A stretch of DNA of 45,383 nucleotides from Streptococcus oralis (GCF_001075875.1 NZ_JUOS01000074.1:1-45383); one strand, 5' to 3'; shown: positions 1-10,817, counted from the first letter of the stretch. Notes: generated by a model not told the origin, from the sequence alone. Translations and numbers: made by a program.

Positions 1-89
1 AGAGCAAACTAGGAAGCGAGCCGCAGGCTGTACTTGAGTACGGCAAGGCGAAGCTGACGTGGTTTGAATTTGATTTTCGAAGAGTATAA
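1..89. repeat. BOX element, truncated by the window edge (boxC plus boxA, no boxB)
   Basis: The bases from about 38 to 59 match the boxA core recognised by the standard BOX typing primer (TACGGCAAGGCGA then GCTGACG), and the copy ends in the usual TTTTCGAAGAGTATAA. The left part (GCAAACTAGGAAGCGAGCCG) is the boxC-like arm with the GCCGCAGGCTG core. Almost nothing lies between the arms, so this is an A-C copy with no boxB module. BOX elements are short non-coding repeats of S. pneumoniae, S. mitis and relatives. The outermost few bases lie outside the window. Confidence 0.85.
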
Positions 90-189
90 GATGTTTTATT
101 TTTATAATTCTAGTATAAAGCATAGATATCAAAGAATCGTCAAGCATTTCTAAAGTGTTTCTAAAGTTTTTAAGTTTCTAAAAATAAAA

Positions 190-225
190 AGCCCAGTTGG
201 CTAGAAATACTAGTTGACTGGGCTT
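190..225 (-). terminator. Rho-independent terminator of the Cof-type phosphatase gene
   Basis: A 15-bp stem starting AGCCCAGT and closing ACTGGGCT around an AAATA loop lies directly after the stop codon at 231. Read on the - strand it is followed by a T-rich run (TTTTTATTTTT). The + strand side is also T-rich, so it may stop transcription both ways. Confidence 0.8.
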
Positions 226-230
226 ATTTT

Positions 231-1040
231 CTACAAAATATATTTCTCAATAGCGCGTGCAACACCATCTTCTTCATTGCTAGCAGTTACGGCATCCGCG
301 AGAGATTTGACGTAGTCGCTGGCATTTCCCATGGCAATCCCAAGCCCTGCAAATTCTATCATCTCAATATCGTTATTGGCATCACCCATGGCCATGATTT
401 CAGAAGGTTGGATATCCAAAATCTCAGCCAAGCGAGAAAGAGCAGAAGCTTTTGTGGTACCGAGTGGCATTGCTTCATAGATAACTGGTTGTGAACGAAC
501 TCCGCTAAATCTCTGACAAAGTTCATCAGCAAATCGTTGTTCAAAATCATCTGTTTGTTCTTTTGTACCTAAGAACATACCCTGGAACATGCGATATTTT
601 CCACTGGTAGCTTCCTCTAGTGAAATTTCAGTCAGGTCAGAAAAGACGAGTGTCGCATCGTATTTTACGATAGGATTTGGTTCGCCTCCGAGAACGAAGT
701 AGTGCTCTTCATCAAAGAGAGTTAATTGAACATCACTCTTTTCAGCAAGGTCATTGAGGTATTCGATGTCTGATTTGCTAAGTTCCCGCCAGTCAACAAG
801 GCCCCAGTCACTGGTTTGGTGGGTAGAACATCCATTGTTGACGATGACGTATTCATTTTCCAAATCCAGACCCAGTTTCTTATAATATGGGAGGACTCCA
901 AAGAGTGGACGACCAGTACAGAGAACCAGTTTGACGCCTTTGTCGATAGCCTTATGAATGGCGTCAATATGAGCCTGAGGGATTTCCTTGGATTCGTTGA
1001 GTAGAGTTCCATCCATATCCAGAGCAAGTAGTTTAATCAT
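231..1040 (-). CDS. Cof-type HAD-IIB family hydrolase (sugar-phosphatase, YidA-like)
   Basis: This 269-residue protein is a cytosolic haloacid-dehalogenase phosphatase of the Cof/YidA branch, which removes phosphate from small sugar phosphates or cofactor phosphates. Motif I is DMDGTLL at residues 8-14 (nucleophile D8, acid/base D10). Motif II is the Thr of the LCTGRP stretch near residue 41. Motif IV, GDANNDIEM, sits near residue 220 and binds Mg. The long insert between motifs II and III is the C2 cap of the HAD-IIB class. Length is normal. The start is supported by AAGGAAAT six bases upstream. It stands alone with its own promoter and terminator, opposite to the following genes. The substrate cannot be deduced from sequence. 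Confidence 0.9.
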   Translation of the reverse strand: MIKLLALDMDGTLLNESKEIPQAHIDAIHKAIDKGVKLVLCTGRPLFGVLPYYKKLGLDLENEYVIVNNGCSTHQTSDWGLVDWRELSKSDIEYLNDLAEKSDVQLTLFDEEHYFVLGGEPNPIVKYDATLVFSDLTEISLEEATSGKYRMFQGMFLGTKEQTDDFEQRFADELCQRFSGVRSQPVIYEAMPLGTTKASALSRLAEILDIQPSEIMAMGDANNDIEMIEFAGLGIAMGNASDYVKSLADAVTASNEEDGVARAIEKYIL

Positions 1041-1069
1041 AGTATTTCCTTTTCACGTATTTTGTCTAT

Positions 1070-1078
1070 ATTATAGCA
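1070..1078 (-). promoter_or_regulatory. Extended -10 promoter of the Cof-type phosphatase gene
   Basis: On the - strand TGCTATAAT, a perfect extended -10, lies about 30 bases before the ATG. No good -35 box is seen 17 bases further upstream, which extended -10 promoters tolerate. Confidence 0.6.
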
Positions 1079-1164
1079 TATTTTGGATGAAATAAGGATT
1101 ACTATGTCAATTTAGGACGTTTCAATTACAATTCATGATTGGAAGAAGTTTTTTTGCAAATATA

Positions 1165-1173
1165 TGCTATACT
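1165..1173 (+). promoter_or_regulatory. Extended -10 promoter of the CPBP protease gene
   Basis: TGCTATACT lies about 46 bases before the start codon. A second possible -10, TATACT at 1184-1189, is close behind. No clear -35 box is present. Confidence 0.5.
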
Positions 1174-1219
1174 AAACTTGCAATATACTGATAGTGGATA
1201 AAAAAGCAGAGGGTTTATC

Positions 1220-1885
1220 ATGAAAAGAAGAACAGTACAGATTTTACTAGCCTTGTTAGTAATTATTTATAGGAAGACATGGTTTTGGTGGATTTTTAAT
1301 CACTTTTCAGCTAGATTTGTAGCCGCTAGTCGAGAATTTTTTCAGGTTCTTTCTATTTTAGAGTTTATCGTTATTCTTCTAGCTATGCTATATTTACTAG
1401 TATTCGAAGGTAGAAAAATGCTTGAGTTGAAGTGGAAATGGAGATATCTAGTTTATTTGCTTCTTGCTTATGGAGTCAGTTATCTTTCAGATATTGTGTT
1501 TTCTTTTTTAACCCCAGCAACATCCAATCAAATCGCTTTAAATGAATTAGTTGAGATGACAGGGCGACAAGAGTTACCTTATCTTTTACTTATTGTTTGT
1601 CTGCTAGGACCAATTACAGAAGAATTGGTATATCGAGGAGTTATCATGAATACTTTTTTGAAAGATTCACCTTGGTATGGAGATGTTTTACTATCAGCCT
1701 GTATCTTTGGCTATGTGCATGTCAGTTCAGGTTTAACACCACTCGCCTTTTTCACCTATGCAAGTGGAGGAGCAATTTGTGCATTCCTCTACCGAAAAAC
1801 TCATTCTCTCTATTATCCTATTTTGCTCCATATCATGATTAACATTACAGCATTTTGGGAATTATGGCTTCTCGTATTTTCATGA
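1220..1885 (+). CDS. CPBP (CAAX/bacteriocin self-immunity type) intramembrane metalloprotease
   Basis: This 221-residue, very hydrophobic protein has several predicted membrane segments. It carries the three motifs of the CPBP/Abi glutamic-type membrane protease family: EELVYRG with E134, E135 and R139; an FGYVH stretch with H167; and a LLHIMIN stretch with H204. Bacterial members are linked to bacteriocin self-immunity or processing of membrane peptides, but no bacteriocin gene is adjacent, so the substrate is unknown. The ATG is preceded by AGAGGG with seven bases between. The gene is monocistronic, with its own extended -10 promoter and a terminator. Confidence 0.85.
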   Translation: MKRRTVQILLALLVIIYRKTWFWWIFNHFSARFVAASREFFQVLSILEFIVILLAMLYLLVFEGRKMLELKWKWRYLVYLLLAYGVSYLSDIVFSFLTPATSNQIALNELVEMTGRQELPYLLLIVCLLGPITEELVYRGVIMNTFLKDSPWYGDVLLSACIFGYVHVSSGLTPLAFFTYASGGAICAFLYRKTHSLYYPILLHIMINITAFWELWLLVFS

Positions 1886-1903
1886 AGTTAGTGTTTATCG
1901 ATC

Positions 1904-1935
1904 AATGCCGGAAATTTCTGGCATTTTACTTTTTA
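1904..1935 (+). terminator. Terminator after the CPBP gene
   Basis: AATGCCGG pairs with CTGGCATT around a six-base AAATTT loop, followed by a T-rich stretch (TTTACTTTTT). It lies 18 bases after the CPBP stop codon. Confidence 0.75.
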
Positions 1936-1981
1936 TCAGTAGTTTAAGAACTCTCTATTTATAGGATTAGCAGTCAAAAAA

Positions 1982-1990
1982 TGGTATAAT
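1982..1990 (+). promoter_or_regulatory. Extended -10 promoter of rexBA
   Basis: TGGTATAAT is a perfect extended -10. Transcription should begin near 1996-1998. This matters for the rexB start: the ATG at 1999 would be almost leaderless, while the in-frame ATG at 2023 has a GAGG site at a good distance. Confidence 0.65.
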
Positions 1991-2022
1991 GAAAGGTAAT
2001 GAAAAAATCAAATGAGGCAGAG

Positions 2023-5000
2023 ATGAAACTACTTTATACCGACATTCGGACTTCTTTGACAGAAATCCTGACCAAGGAGGCTCAAGGACTGGTTGCCCAA
2101 GGCAAACGAGTCTTTTACATAGCTCCTAACTCTCTTTCTTTTGAAAAGGAACGTGCCGTGCTGGAGTGCTTGAGTCAGCAGGCTTCTTTTGCGATCACAG
2201 TCACGCGCTTTGCTCAAATGGCTCGTTATCTGATTTTAAACGATATACCAGCGAAGTCTAGTCTCGATGATATTGGTCTGGGCATGGTTTTCTATAAATG
2301 TTTGTCTGAGATAGACGCTAAGGATTTGCGTGTTTACGGGGCTATTAAGCAAGATCCGCAATTCATCCAACAACTGATTGAGATTTATCATGAAATGACA
2401 ACTGCGAAGATGAGCTTTTTGGATTTAGAAAGTCTATCTGACGCTGATAAACGTTCTGATTTACTCTTGATTTTTAAAAAGGTAACAGCTTATCTGAATC
2501 AAGGTCAAGTTTCGCAAGGGAGTCAATTATCATATCTGATCAATGCTATCGAAGAAAACAAGGTAAGTAGTGATTTTAGTTCGATTGCCTTAGTTATTGA
2601 TGGTTTTACCCGATTTTCTGCAGAAGAGGAACACCTAGTGGATTTGCTTCATCGTAAGGGTGTTGAAATTGTTATTGGGGTTTATGCGACTAAAAAAGCT
2701 TATACAAGTCCGTTTACTGAAGGGAACCTCTACCAAGCCAGTGTTGAGTTTCTACGCCATTTAGCTTTTAAATATCAGACCAAGGCAGAAAATGCATGTC
2801 AAGAACACGGAAATCTTGATGCCTTTGCCAAAGCCTCAAAACTTCTCGAAAGTGCCTATGATTATTCCGAAATTAGTTTAGATGTGAATGACGAAGATAG
2901 AAAGGACTTGCAAATCTGGTCTTGTCTGACCCAAAAAGAAGAGTTGGAGTTAGTTGCTCGTAGTATTCGTCAGAAATTGCACCAAGAGCCAAAACTTAGC
3001 TATAAGAATTTTCGAATCCTACTTGGTGACGTAGAGTCCTATAAACTATCCTTGCAGACAATTTTTAATCAATATCAGATTCCTTTTTATTTGGGCAAGA
3101 GTGAGTCTATGGCTCATCATCCTCTAACTCAATTCGTAGAATCCATCGGGCGTTTGAAACGATACAATTTCCGTCAAGAAGATTTGATTAATCTCCTACG
3201 AACCGGCTTATATACCGACCTTAGTCAAGAGGAAATCGATAGCTTTGAGCAATATCTTCGTTACTTAGGTATTGATGGTCTTTCTAGTTTTAAACAAGAA
3301 TTTACAAAAAATCATCATGGGAAATTTGATTTAGAAAAATTAAATAAGCTTCGTGTTCTTGTTCTAGATCCATTAGAAACGTTATTAACCAGTCGTAAGC
3401 AAAAAGCCGAGAATCTTCTTGCAAGATGGAGCAACTTTTTGAAAGATGCTTATTTGACCAAGCAGTTACAAACCTTATCTGCAACAATGGAAGTAGCGGA
3501 GCAAGAAAGACAAGAGGAGGTCTGGAAGGCCTTTTGCCACGTAATGGAGCAATTTGCAACTGTATTTGAAGGTTCTCAGGTCACTTTGGATGATTTCTTA
3601 GCTCTTCTTCATTCAGGCATAAGCTTGTCCAATTATCGTACAATCCCAGCAACAGTAGATACTGTCCTGGTGCAAAGTTATGATTTGATTGCACCTTTGA
3701 CATCTGATTACATCTATGCACTTGGTTTAACTCAAGATCATCTACCTAAAATTGCTCAAAACACCAGTTTGTTGAGCGATGAAGAAAGAGAAGTGCTGAA
3801 CCGAGCAACTCAAGAAGGTTCTCAATTACTGATTGCAAGTCAAGAAAACCTCAAGAAGAATCGCTATACCATGCTTTCTTTGGTCAACTCTGCTAGGAAG
3901 GAATTGGTCTTATCAGCACCAAGTTTACTCAATGAAAATGAGTGTAAAGAGTCAGTATATCTGAAAGAATTACAAGACTTTGGTTTTAGCAAGATTGAAA
4001 AGAGAATTGACCGAAAAAATCTAACAAAGGATGATATTGGTTCTTATCACAGTCTTTTGTCTAGTCTTGTTGCCTATCATCAGCAAGGTGAGAGTGAGAC
4101 AAGTGACCAAGACTTAACTTTTGTAAAAGTTCTGGCTCGTGTGATGGGTAAAAAGTTGGAAGACCAAGGTTTAGAAAATCCCGTCCTTCCAACAAGTCCG
4201 AAAAGCAAAACTTTAGCTAGAGATACACTAGAAGCTTTATATCCGCAGGAACAAGATTTCTATCTATCTACTTCTGGATTAACAGAATTTTACCGTAATG
4301 AATACAGTTACTATCTCCGTTATGTCTTAGGTTTGCAAGAAGAATTGCGTCTGCGTCCTGATGCAAGAAGTCACGGTAATTTCTTGCATCGTATTTTTGA
4401 ACGTGCATTGAAACTTCCGAGTTATGAATCCTTTGATCGTCGTTTAGAACAAGCTATCTCTGAAACCAGTCAAGAACGTGAGTTTCAAGCTATTTATCAG
4501 AAAAGTTTGGAGGCTCAATTTACTAAGGAAGTCCTCTTGGATGTCGCACGCGCTACTGGACATATTCTTCGACATAATGCGGATGTTGAAACGATTCAGG
4601 AAGAGGCAGTCTTTGGTGGCAAGGAACAAGCCTTTATTCAGCTAGATAATGGTCGAAATCTCTATGTTCGTGGTAAGGTTGACCGAATTGACCGTCTAAA
4701 ATCAGATGGAGCTATCGGTGTTGTAGATTATAAGTCTTCTTTGACTCAGTTCAAGTTCCCTATGTTTTATAATGGTCTTAACTCGCAATTACCAACCTAT
4801 CTAGCTGCCCTCAAGCAAGAAGGGAATAGAGACTTCTTTGGAGCTATGTACCTAGAAATGGCTGAACCAATTCAGTCATTACAAACTGCTAAAACTCTTT
4901 CAAAGGCAGTAACAGAAACGAATAAGACTATGAAATACCAAGGCCTCTTTCTTGAAAAAGAGATAAAAAACCTTGGAGAGTTTTACAATAAAAACAAGAC

Positions 5001-5274
5001 TTATCAGTTGTCTGATGAGGAATTCCAGTTATTGTTGGACTATAATGCCCTTCTCTACAAAAAAGCGGCAGAGAAGATTTTATCTGGTGAATTTGCGATC
5101 AATCCCTATACAGAAAACGGTAGAAGCATTGCACCTTATGTTCAACAATATCAAGCTATTACAGGTTTTGAAGCTAATTACCATCTAGGTCAGGCTAGAT
5201 TGTTAGATAAGGTTGCTAAGAGCAATGATAAAGAAGCATGGTTTAATAAAATCAGAGAGGAGTTGGAGCGATGA
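2023..5274 (+). CDS. rexB: ATP-dependent nuclease subunit B, RexB (AddB-type)
   Basis: RexB is the second subunit of RexAB, the streptococcal counterpart of AddAB/RecBCD, which resects double-strand breaks for RecA loading. The 1083-residue protein matches the known pneumococcal RexB closely throughout. A PD-(D/E)xK nuclease core is seen near the C-terminus: DRID at 887-890 and DYKSS with D902 and K904. No Walker A motif is present. The cysteines that hold the AddB iron-sulfur cluster in Bacillus are absent. I chose the ATG at 2023 because GAGG precedes it and because known RexB proteins start [11 protein letters not shown]; an upstream in-frame ATG at 1999 would add eight residues but lies at the predicted transcription start. 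It overlaps rexA by four bases (ATGA), implying translational coupling. Confidence 0.95.
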   Translation: MKLLYTDIRTSLTEILTKEAQGLVAQGKRVFYIAPNSLSFEKERAVLECLSQQASFAITVTRFAQMARYLILNDIPAKSSLDDIGLGMVFYKCLSEIDAKDLRVYGAIKQDPQFIQQLIEIYHEMTTAKMSFLDLESLSDADKRSDLLLIFKKVTAYLNQGQVSQGSQLSYLINAIEENKVSSDFSSIALVIDGFTRFSAEEEHLVDLLHRKGVEIVIGVYATKKAYTSPFTEGNLYQASVEFLRHLAFKYQTKAENACQEHGNLDAFAKASKLLESAYDYSEISLDVNDEDRKDLQIWSCLTQKEELELVARSIRQKLHQEPKLSYKNFRILLGDVESYKLSLQTIFNQYQIPFYLGKSESMAHHPLTQFVESIGRLKRYNFRQEDLINLLRTGLYTDLSQEEIDSFEQYLRYLGIDGLSSFKQEFTKNHHGKFDLEKLNKLRVLVLDPLETLLTSRKQKAENLLARWSNFLKDAYLTKQLQTLSATMEVAEQERQEEVWKAFCHVMEQFATVFEGSQVTLDDFLALLHSGISLSNYRTIPATVDTVLVQSYDLIAPLTSDYIYALGLTQDHLPKIAQNTSLLSDEEREVLNRATQEGSQLLIASQENLKKNRYTMLSLVNSARKELVLSAPSLLNENECKESVYLKELQDFGFSKIEKRIDRKNLTKDDIGSYHSLLSSLVAYHQQGESETSDQDLTFVKVLARVMGKKLEDQGLENPVLPTSPKSKTLARDTLEALYPQEQDFYLSTSGLTEFYRNEYSYYLRYVLGLQEELRLRPDARSHGNFLHRIFERALKLPSYESFDRRLEQAISETSQEREFQAIYQKSLEAQFTKEVLLDVARATGHILRHNADVETIQEEAVFGGKEQAFIQLDNGRNLYVRGKVDRIDRLKSDGAIGVVDYKSSLTQFKFPMFYNGLNSQLPTYLAALKQEGNRDFFGAMYLEMAEPIQSLQTAKTLSKAVTETNKTMKYQGLFLEKEIKNLGEFYNKNKTYQLSDEEFQLLLDYNALLYKKAAEKILSGEFAINPYTENGRSIAPYVQQYQAITGFEANYHLGQARLLDKVAKSNDKEAWFNKIREELER

Positions 5275-8200
5275 AATTTTTATCCCAAGAAGAGATTGCA
5301 GCCTTGCAAGTAGCAGAAGCTCAGTCTAACAAGAAACCCAAGAAAACTGCTGAACAAATTCAAGCTATTTACAGTTCTGGTCAAAACATTCTGGTCTCAG
5401 CATCAGCTGGTTCAGGAAAAACCTTTGTCATGGCTGAACGAATTCTTGATCAACTAGCGCGTGGTGTTGAGATTCGCCAACTCTTTATCTCAACCTTTAC
5501 GGTAAAGGCAGCAACCGAGTTAAAAGAACGCTTGGAAAAGAAAATCAGCCAACAAATCCAAGAGACTCAAGATTTGGAGCTAAAAAAACATCTTGGAAGA
5601 CAATTAGCTGATTTACCAAACGCTGCGATCGGGACCATGGACTCTTTTACTCAGAAGTTCCTAACCAAACATGGCTATCTTCTCGACCTTGCTCCAAACT
5701 TCCGCATTCTTGAGAATGAAAGTGAGCAACTCCTCTTAAAGAATGATGTGTTTCGACAAGTTTTCGAAAGTCACTACCAAAGTAAGGAACAAGAACAGTT
5801 TAGTCAGCTAGTCAAAAACTTTGCAGGAAAAAGCAAGGATGCGCGTGGTTTGCGTAAACAGGTCTATATGATTTATGAGTTCTTACAATCCACTAGTAAT
5901 CCCCAGGATTGGCTACAGGAATCTTTCATAAAAGGATTCGAAAAGGCCGATTTTACAAGTTCTAAAGAAAAGCTAGCTCAAGACATTCAGCAAAGACTCT
6001 GGGATTTGGAAAGTTTCTTCCGTTACCATCTAGAGAATGATGCTAAGGAATTTGGGAAAGCAGCCTACTTAGAATGTGTCCAACAAGTTCTTGATGAAAT
6101 TGGAGCTTTAACCAACGAATCAACTTTTAATCAATATCAAGAAGTTCTAGAGCGAGTTGTGAATATTTCTAAGGATAAGGGTGGCCGTGCTCTCACAAAT
6201 GCTAGTCGCAAGGCTGAACTCCAAGCTCTAAAAGAAGCGTACAATCAAGAGAGAAAAGATAAGTTTGAAAAGTTAATTGCATTAAATGTCCAACTTACTT
6301 TATTGAAATTCCAGGAAAAATATCATCAAGAGTCTTGGGACTTAGCTAAGACTTTCCAAGTTTTCATGAGAGATTTTGTTGTAGCTTATCGACAACGTAA
6401 ACGTGAAGAAAACGCCTTTGAATTTGCTGATATTAGCCACTATACCATTGAAATTTTAGAAAACTCCCCTCAGGTTCGACAAGAATATCAAGAACGTTTC
6501 CACGAAGTCATGGTCGATGAGTACCAAGATACCAACCATATCCAGGAAAGAATGTTGGAACTTCTCTCTAACGGGCATAATCGTTTTATGGTAGGAGATA
6601 TTAAGCAGTCTATTTATCGTTTCAGACAAGCAGATCCCCAAATCTTCAATGAAAAATTTAATAGCTTTGCTCAAGATGGCAAAGAAGGTCAGTTAATTCT
6701 GCTTAAAGAAAATTTCCGTAGTAGTTCAGAAGTTCTTGATGCTACTAATGATGTCTTTAAACATCTTATGGACGAGGAAGTTGGAGAGATTTCTTATGAT
6801 GGTATGCACCAGCTTGTTTTTGGGAATACTGATATACAAGCAAATCCTGAAAACAAGGCAGAAGTTCTCTTATATGATAAGGATGATGATAGTGATGACG
6901 ATGAGGAATTAGTAACCAACAAACTGACTGGTGAAATGCGAATGGTGCTTAAGGAGATAATTCATCTTCATAATGATAAAGGTGTGCCCTTCAAGGATAT
7001 TGCTCTTTTGACTGCAAGCAGAAGTCGCAATGACCAGGTTCTACTTGCTTTGTCGGAGTATGGGATTCCAGTCAAGACAGATGGTGCTCAAAGCAACTAT
7101 TTACAGTCTTTAGAAGTCCAAGTTATGTTAGACACTCTTCGAGTCATCCATAATCCTCTTCAAGATTTCGCTTTAGTTGCTTTAATGAAGTCTCCAATGT
7201 TTAGCTTTGATGAAGATGAATTGGCTCGATTAGCCCTTCAGAAATCCGAGGATAAGGTTCAAGAAAACTTTTATGAGAAACTAGTCAATGCTCAGGAGAA
7301 AATTGGTCTTCAAAAGGATTTAATCAAAGCTGAATTACAAAAGAAGCTAGGCTTTTTCATGGAAACCGTCCAAGATTGGCGTTTGTATTCCAAAACGCAT
7401 TCACTTTATGATCTCATTTGGAAAATTTATAGCGACCGCTTTTACTATGACTATGTTGGTGCTTTACCAAATGGACAGGCCAGACAGGCAAATCTCTACG
7501 CCCTTGCCCTAAGAGCCGATCAGTTTGAAAAGAGTAATTTCAAGGGATTATCTCGCTTTATTCGAATGATTGACCAAGTCTTGGAAGCCCAGCATGATCT
7601 TGCCAATGTCGCTGTGGCACCACCTAAGGATGCTGTAGAACTAATGAGTATTCATAAGAGTAAGGGGCTTGAGTTCCCTTATGTCTTTATTCTCAATATT
7701 GATCAGCAATTTAACAAGCAAGATTCCATGTCTGAAGTTATCCTAAGTCGTAAAAATGGCCTTGGTCTTAAGTACGTAGCTAGAGTAACTACAAATGCAA
7801 AAGAGGAATACGTTCCATCTACGATTAAATTATCTATCCCTAGCTTGACCTATACGCAAAATGAAGAAGAACTCCAATTAGCAAGCTATTCTGAACTCAT
7901 GCGTTTGCTTTATGTAGCCATGACGCGTGCTGAGAAAAAATTATATTTAGTCGGAAAAGGATCTCGAGAAAAGTTGGAGTCTAAAGAATATCCGACAAAT
8001 GGAAAAGGTCTTTTGACTCGAGAAACTAGACTAGATGCTACTAATTTCCAGGACTGGATTTGGGCGATTTACCAAGCATTTACGAAAGAGGATTTGCACT
8101 TCACTGTACGTTTTGAGGGTGAAGAAGACTTAACCAAGGAAGCTATCGGAGTCTTGGAAAATAAAAGTAAGCTTCAAGATCAATCTCAAGCAGATAACCG

Positions 8201-8912
8201 TCAATCTGATACCATTAAGGAAGCTTTAGAAATGCTGAAAGAAGTGGAAGTCTATAATCAAGTTCACCGTGCAGCAATTAACCTTCCAAGTGTTCAAACG
8301 CCAAGTCAGATTAAAAAATTCTATGAACCTGTCATGGATATGGAAGGCGTAGTAGTGGCTGGTCAAAGTCAACTAAAAGAAAGCACAGTTCATTTCAACC
8401 TTCCTGATTTCTCTAAAACTAAGAAAGTTACTGGTGCTGAAATTGGTAGTGCTACCCATGAACTAATGCAACGAATCAATCTCGATAAAAAACCTACTTT
8501 GGAAACCCTGACAGAAGCCTTGGAGCAAGTTCAGGCTAGTACAGCTGTTAAAGATAAAGTTAATCTAGAAAAAATCTTGTCCTTCTTTGATACAGCTCTA
8601 GGTCAAGAGATTCTTGCAAATCAAGATAAACTCTATCGAGAACAACCTTTCGCAATGTTAAAAAGAGACGAGAAAAGTCAAGAAAACTTTGTTGTCCGTG
8701 GAATCTTAGATGGGTATCTCCTCTACAATGATAAGATTGCTCTCTTTGACTACAAGACAGATCGTTATGAGCATGCTAGTCAGCTTGTTGAACGCTATCG
8801 AGGACAATTGGATCTCTATGCAGAGGCTCTATCTCGCTCTTATCAGATAGAAACAGTTGAGAAATATTTGATTCTACTTGGTAAAGACCAAGTAGAAGTC
8901 GTTAAACTCTAA
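5271..8912 (+). CDS. rexA: ATP-dependent helicase/nuclease subunit A, RexA (AddA-type)
   Basis: RexA is the UvrD-like helicase and nuclease subunit of RexAB. The protein is 1213 residues, normal for the family. Walker A is SAGSGKT at residues 45-51. Walker B/motif II is DEYQD beginning at D416. Motif III follows as [16 protein letters not shown]. Motif VI ([13 protein letters not shown]) lies near residue 880. The C-terminal PD-(D/E)xK nuclease shows D1147 in GILDGY and D1160/K1162 in FDYKTD. The start codon overlaps the rexB stop. A short gap of 16 bases then leads to an uncharacterised gene, so rexB, rexA and that gene are probably co-transcribed. Confidence 0.96.
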   Translation: MKFLSQEEIAALQVAEAQSNKKPKKTAEQIQAIYSSGQNILVSASAGSGKTFVMAERILDQLARGVEIRQLFISTFTVKAATELKERLEKKISQQIQETQDLELKKHLGRQLADLPNAAIGTMDSFTQKFLTKHGYLLDLAPNFRILENESEQLLLKNDVFRQVFESHYQSKEQEQFSQLVKNFAGKSKDARGLRKQVYMIYEFLQSTSNPQDWLQESFIKGFEKADFTSSKEKLAQDIQQRLWDLESFFRYHLENDAKEFGKAAYLECVQQVLDEIGALTNESTFNQYQEVLERVVNISKDKGGRALTNASRKAELQALKEAYNQERKDKFEKLIALNVQLTLLKFQEKYHQESWDLAKTFQVFMRDFVVAYRQRKREENAFEFADISHYTIEILENSPQVRQEYQERFHEVMVDEYQDTNHIQERMLELLSNGHNRFMVGDIKQSIYRFRQADPQIFNEKFNSFAQDGKEGQLILLKENFRSSSEVLDATNDVFKHLMDEEVGEISYDGMHQLVFGNTDIQANPENKAEVLLYDKDDDSDDDEELVTNKLTGEMRMVLKEIIHLHNDKGVPFKDIALLTASRSRNDQVLLALSEYGIPVKTDGAQSNYLQSLEVQVMLDTLRVIHNPLQDFALVALMKSPMFSFDEDELARLALQKSEDKVQENFYEKLVNAQEKIGLQKDLIKAELQKKLGFFMETVQDWRLYSKTHSLYDLIWKIYSDRFYYDYVGALPNGQARQANLYALALRADQFEKSNFKGLSRFIRMIDQVLEAQHDLANVAVAPPKDAVELMSIHKSKGLEFPYVFILNIDQQFNKQDSMSEVILSRKNGLGLKYVARVTTNAKEEYVPSTIKLSIPSLTYTQNEEELQLASYSELMRLLYVAMTRAEKKLYLVGKGSREKLESKEYPTNGKGLLTRETRLDATNFQDWIWAIYQAFTKEDLHFTVRFEGEEDLTKEAIGVLENKSKLQDQSQADNRQSDTIKEALEMLKEVEVYNQVHRAAINLPSVQTPSQIKKFYEPVMDMEGVVVAGQSQLKESTVHFNLPDFSKTKKVTGAEIGSATHELMQRINLDKKPTLETLTEALEQVQASTAVKDKVNLEKILSFFDTALGQEILANQDKLYREQPFAMLKRDEKSQENFVVRGILDGYLLYNDKIALFDYKTDRYEHASQLVERYRGQLDLYAEALSRSYQIETVEKYLILLGKDQVEVVKL

Positions 8913-8928
8913 AAAGAAAGGAGACATC

Positions 8929-10107
8929 ATGTCCATTCCTGTTAGAAAAAACTTATATGATGCAGTTTTAGAGGCATCTAAAGCCGATACTTGGGAACAA
9001 GCTACCAAAGAATGGAGTGAAGTTTCCTTGATTTTTAATGGAATCGGTCGAAGCAATTGTGTCTGCGGTAATGCTATTAAGTATGCTTATGAACTTTTTA
9101 ACGGAGTTACTGGCAAACGTCTCTTTCCCATTGGGAGTGACTGTGTTCGCCATTTCCAGAGAATTAGCCTAGATCAACAGCTAGAAGAGGAGGAAAAACT
9201 TCTCAGAAAGCTTGAAAATCTAACCAGAAAGGTCCAGAAAAAAGAAACCATTCGAGTTAATAAAACAGATTTTGATGAGCGACTGATCAACTGGCTATGG
9301 AAAAAGGGAGCTTTTAAGTCAAATCGAGGTAATCAATTCTCACCAGAAAAGGATTATCAACTCTTTTTGGAGGTATTTCAAGGTGGAAGTTGGACTAAGG
9401 CAGAGCCTTTGAAGAAAGCTCGTATGGAAGAAGTCCTTGAGAAATTTATCAAACCCTTTCTACTTGGAAAATCTGACGATCAACTTTATCTAGTTAAACT
9501 AGGAAAAGAAAAAATTGACTATGAGCAAGAACTTCGCATCAAAGCTGAAAAGGAACGAAAGAAGCGAGACAAGATTGCAAAACAATATGCGGATAACCTG
9601 GTTCTAGCAATGGGACCAGCTGAACGTGCCTATCAAGATTACTTTGGACTGAGCGAAACACTGACTCTAGAAGAACGCCAGTGGGAAAAGATTCTCTTTG
9701 GTAAAAATCGGACAGAACGTTCTATAAAATCAAAACCGTATCAAAGAGAACTCGAAAAGGATCAACGTATTGCTAGTCAAGATCCTCTTGAAAGAAAACA
9801 AAAGCAAGTCTGGTTGCTTAACTCTTATTTTAAGGATATACCCGAAGAAAAAGCTCGCTTTTCTCGACTTTTAACCATGTATCGAAAAACTGGAGAAATC
9901 CCATTTTCAACTGACTATCTCTCTAACACTTTGTTTGACTTTTTCTACAAAATGAAGGCTTTTGAATTTGAAATAGAACCTGATCAGGTACGGGATTTTC
10001 TAAAGGAATGTTTAGATGCGGAAAACCTATCGTCCGCTCAAAAATCTTGGATAGAAGGCATTTTAACCAACTGCATCAAACCTTTTTTAGAAAGAATGAT
10101 AGTATAA
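8929..10107 (+). CDS. Uncharacterised protein with N-terminal CxCG...C putative metal-binding motif, linked to rexAB
   Basis: I do not recognise a named family. The 392-residue protein is soluble, highly charged and without a signal peptide. Near the N-terminus it has NCVCGNAIKYAYELFNG, followed about 20 residues on by FPIGSDCVRHF. The three cysteines with an IG-S-C-hydrophobic context look like a compact zinc or nucleic-acid binding module seen in some Firmicute and phage hypothetical proteins. Residues about 83-105 and 205-225 are rich in Lys, Glu and Arg and may form coiled coils. AAAGGAG lies seven bases before the ATG. It starts 16 bases after rexA on the same strand, so a role in DNA repair is conceivable, but this rests on position only. 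Confidence 0.75.
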   Translation: MSIPVRKNLYDAVLEASKADTWEQATKEWSEVSLIFNGIGRSNCVCGNAIKYAYELFNGVTGKRLFPIGSDCVRHFQRISLDQQLEEEEKLLRKLENLTRKVQKKETIRVNKTDFDERLINWLWKKGAFKSNRGNQFSPEKDYQLFLEVFQGGSWTKAEPLKKARMEEVLEKFIKPFLLGKSDDQLYLVKLGKEKIDYEQELRIKAEKERKKRDKIAKQYADNLVLAMGPAERAYQDYFGLSETLTLEERQWEKILFGKNRTERSIKSKPYQRELEKDQRIASQDPLERKQKQVWLLNSYFKDIPEEKARFSRLLTMYRKTGEIPFSTDYLSNTLFDFFYKMKAFEFEIEPDQVRDFLKECLDAENLSSAQKSWIEGILTNCIKPFLERMIV

Positions 10108-10116
10108 AGAGGAAAG

Positions 10117-10144
10117 CTACCGATAGAATGGCGGTAGTTTTCGT
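10117..10144 (+). terminator. Possible terminator after the rexBA operon
   Basis: CTACCG pairs with CGGTAG around a nine-base loop, followed by TTTTCGT. The stem is short and the T run weak, so termination may be partial. Confidence 0.5.
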
Positions 10145-10192
10145 GCTGAATAGGAATTTTTGAATTAAAAAATATTGAATAGGGATATAGAT

Positions 10193-10210
10193 ACATAATT
10201 AAATTTATGT
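10193..10210. repeat. 18-bp ACATAA-N6-TTATGT palindrome, divergent copy
   Basis: ACATAATTAAATTTATGT lies 86 bases after the stop of the CxCG gene. It shares its arms and total length with the palindromes at 19360, 23582 and 27905, but its six central bases differ from theirs, so it may be a distant member or a coincidence. Confidence 0.4.
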
Positions 10211-10259
10211 AAATTATTAATAGTTTTATATCAAAGTAAAGAAAAAATAGAAAGAAACT

Positions 10260-10757
10260 ATGTCAAAAGAAATCGATATCGAATATTATCACCAACTAGC
10301 CTTGCAAAAACAAAAAGAGCATCGTAAGTTTTTAGGAAATCTGAAAAAGAAAGCACCTAAAAATTTGGATAAAATTGCCCTTGAAATCCATCAAGAAGTT
10401 TTTACTGAAATTGATTGTACAGCCTGCGCTAACTGCTGCAAGAGTCTTGGTCCAGACTTTAAAGAAGCAGATATCACACGTATTGCCAAGTATTTTAAAA
10501 TGAAATTGCCAGCCTTTGAAGCTGAGTTTTTGCAAGTAGATGAAGACGGTGATAAAGTCTTTAAGTCAATGCCTTGTCCCTTCTTAGGAGGCGATAATCT
10601 TTGTTCCATTTACGACGTTCGTCCCAAAGCCTGTCGTGAATTTCCACATACTGACCGTAAAAGAATCTATCAAATCAATAATCTAACAATCAAAAACACT
10701 TTGACCTGTCCAGCAGCCTATCTCTTTGTTGAAAGATTAAGAGAGAAGATAGATTAA
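10260..10757 (+). CDS. YkgJ-like cysteine-cluster (putative metal or Fe-S binding) protein
   Basis: This 165-residue cytosolic protein has the YkgJ/CxxCxxCC arrangement: CTACANCC with C53, C56, C59 and C60, then C106 (MPCPF), C115 (NLCSIY) and C125 (KACREFP), and a later LTCPAAY. Such clusters bind zinc or an iron-sulfur centre, and the biochemical role of the family is not settled. The N-terminal 40 residues are Lys-rich. The start ATG has only a weak AGAAA site. It seems to be a single-gene unit between two terminators. Confidence 0.85.
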   Translation: MSKEIDIEYYHQLALQKQKEHRKFLGNLKKKAPKNLDKIALEIHQEVFTEIDCTACANCCKSLGPDFKEADITRIAKYFKMKLPAFEAEFLQVDEDGDKVFKSMPCPFLGGDNLCSIYDVRPKACREFPHTDRKRIYQINNLTIKNTLTCPAAYLFVERLREKID

Positions 10758-10782
10758 GAACTCTCATTGTATGATAAGATTC

Positions 10783-10817
10783 ATCCTCAAATACAGTTAC
10801 TGTTTGGGGATTTTTGT
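10783..10817 (+). terminator. Terminator after the YkgJ-like gene
   Basis: ATCCTCAAATACAG pairs with CTGTTTGGGGAT (one bulged A, G-T pairs) around a TTA loop, followed by five T residues. Confidence 0.8.

Noticed and set aside
1999-2022. Upstream in-frame ATG for rexB
   Set aside because: It falls at the predicted transcription start of the TGGTATAAT promoter, while the ATG at 2023 has GAGG ahead and matches known RexB starts.
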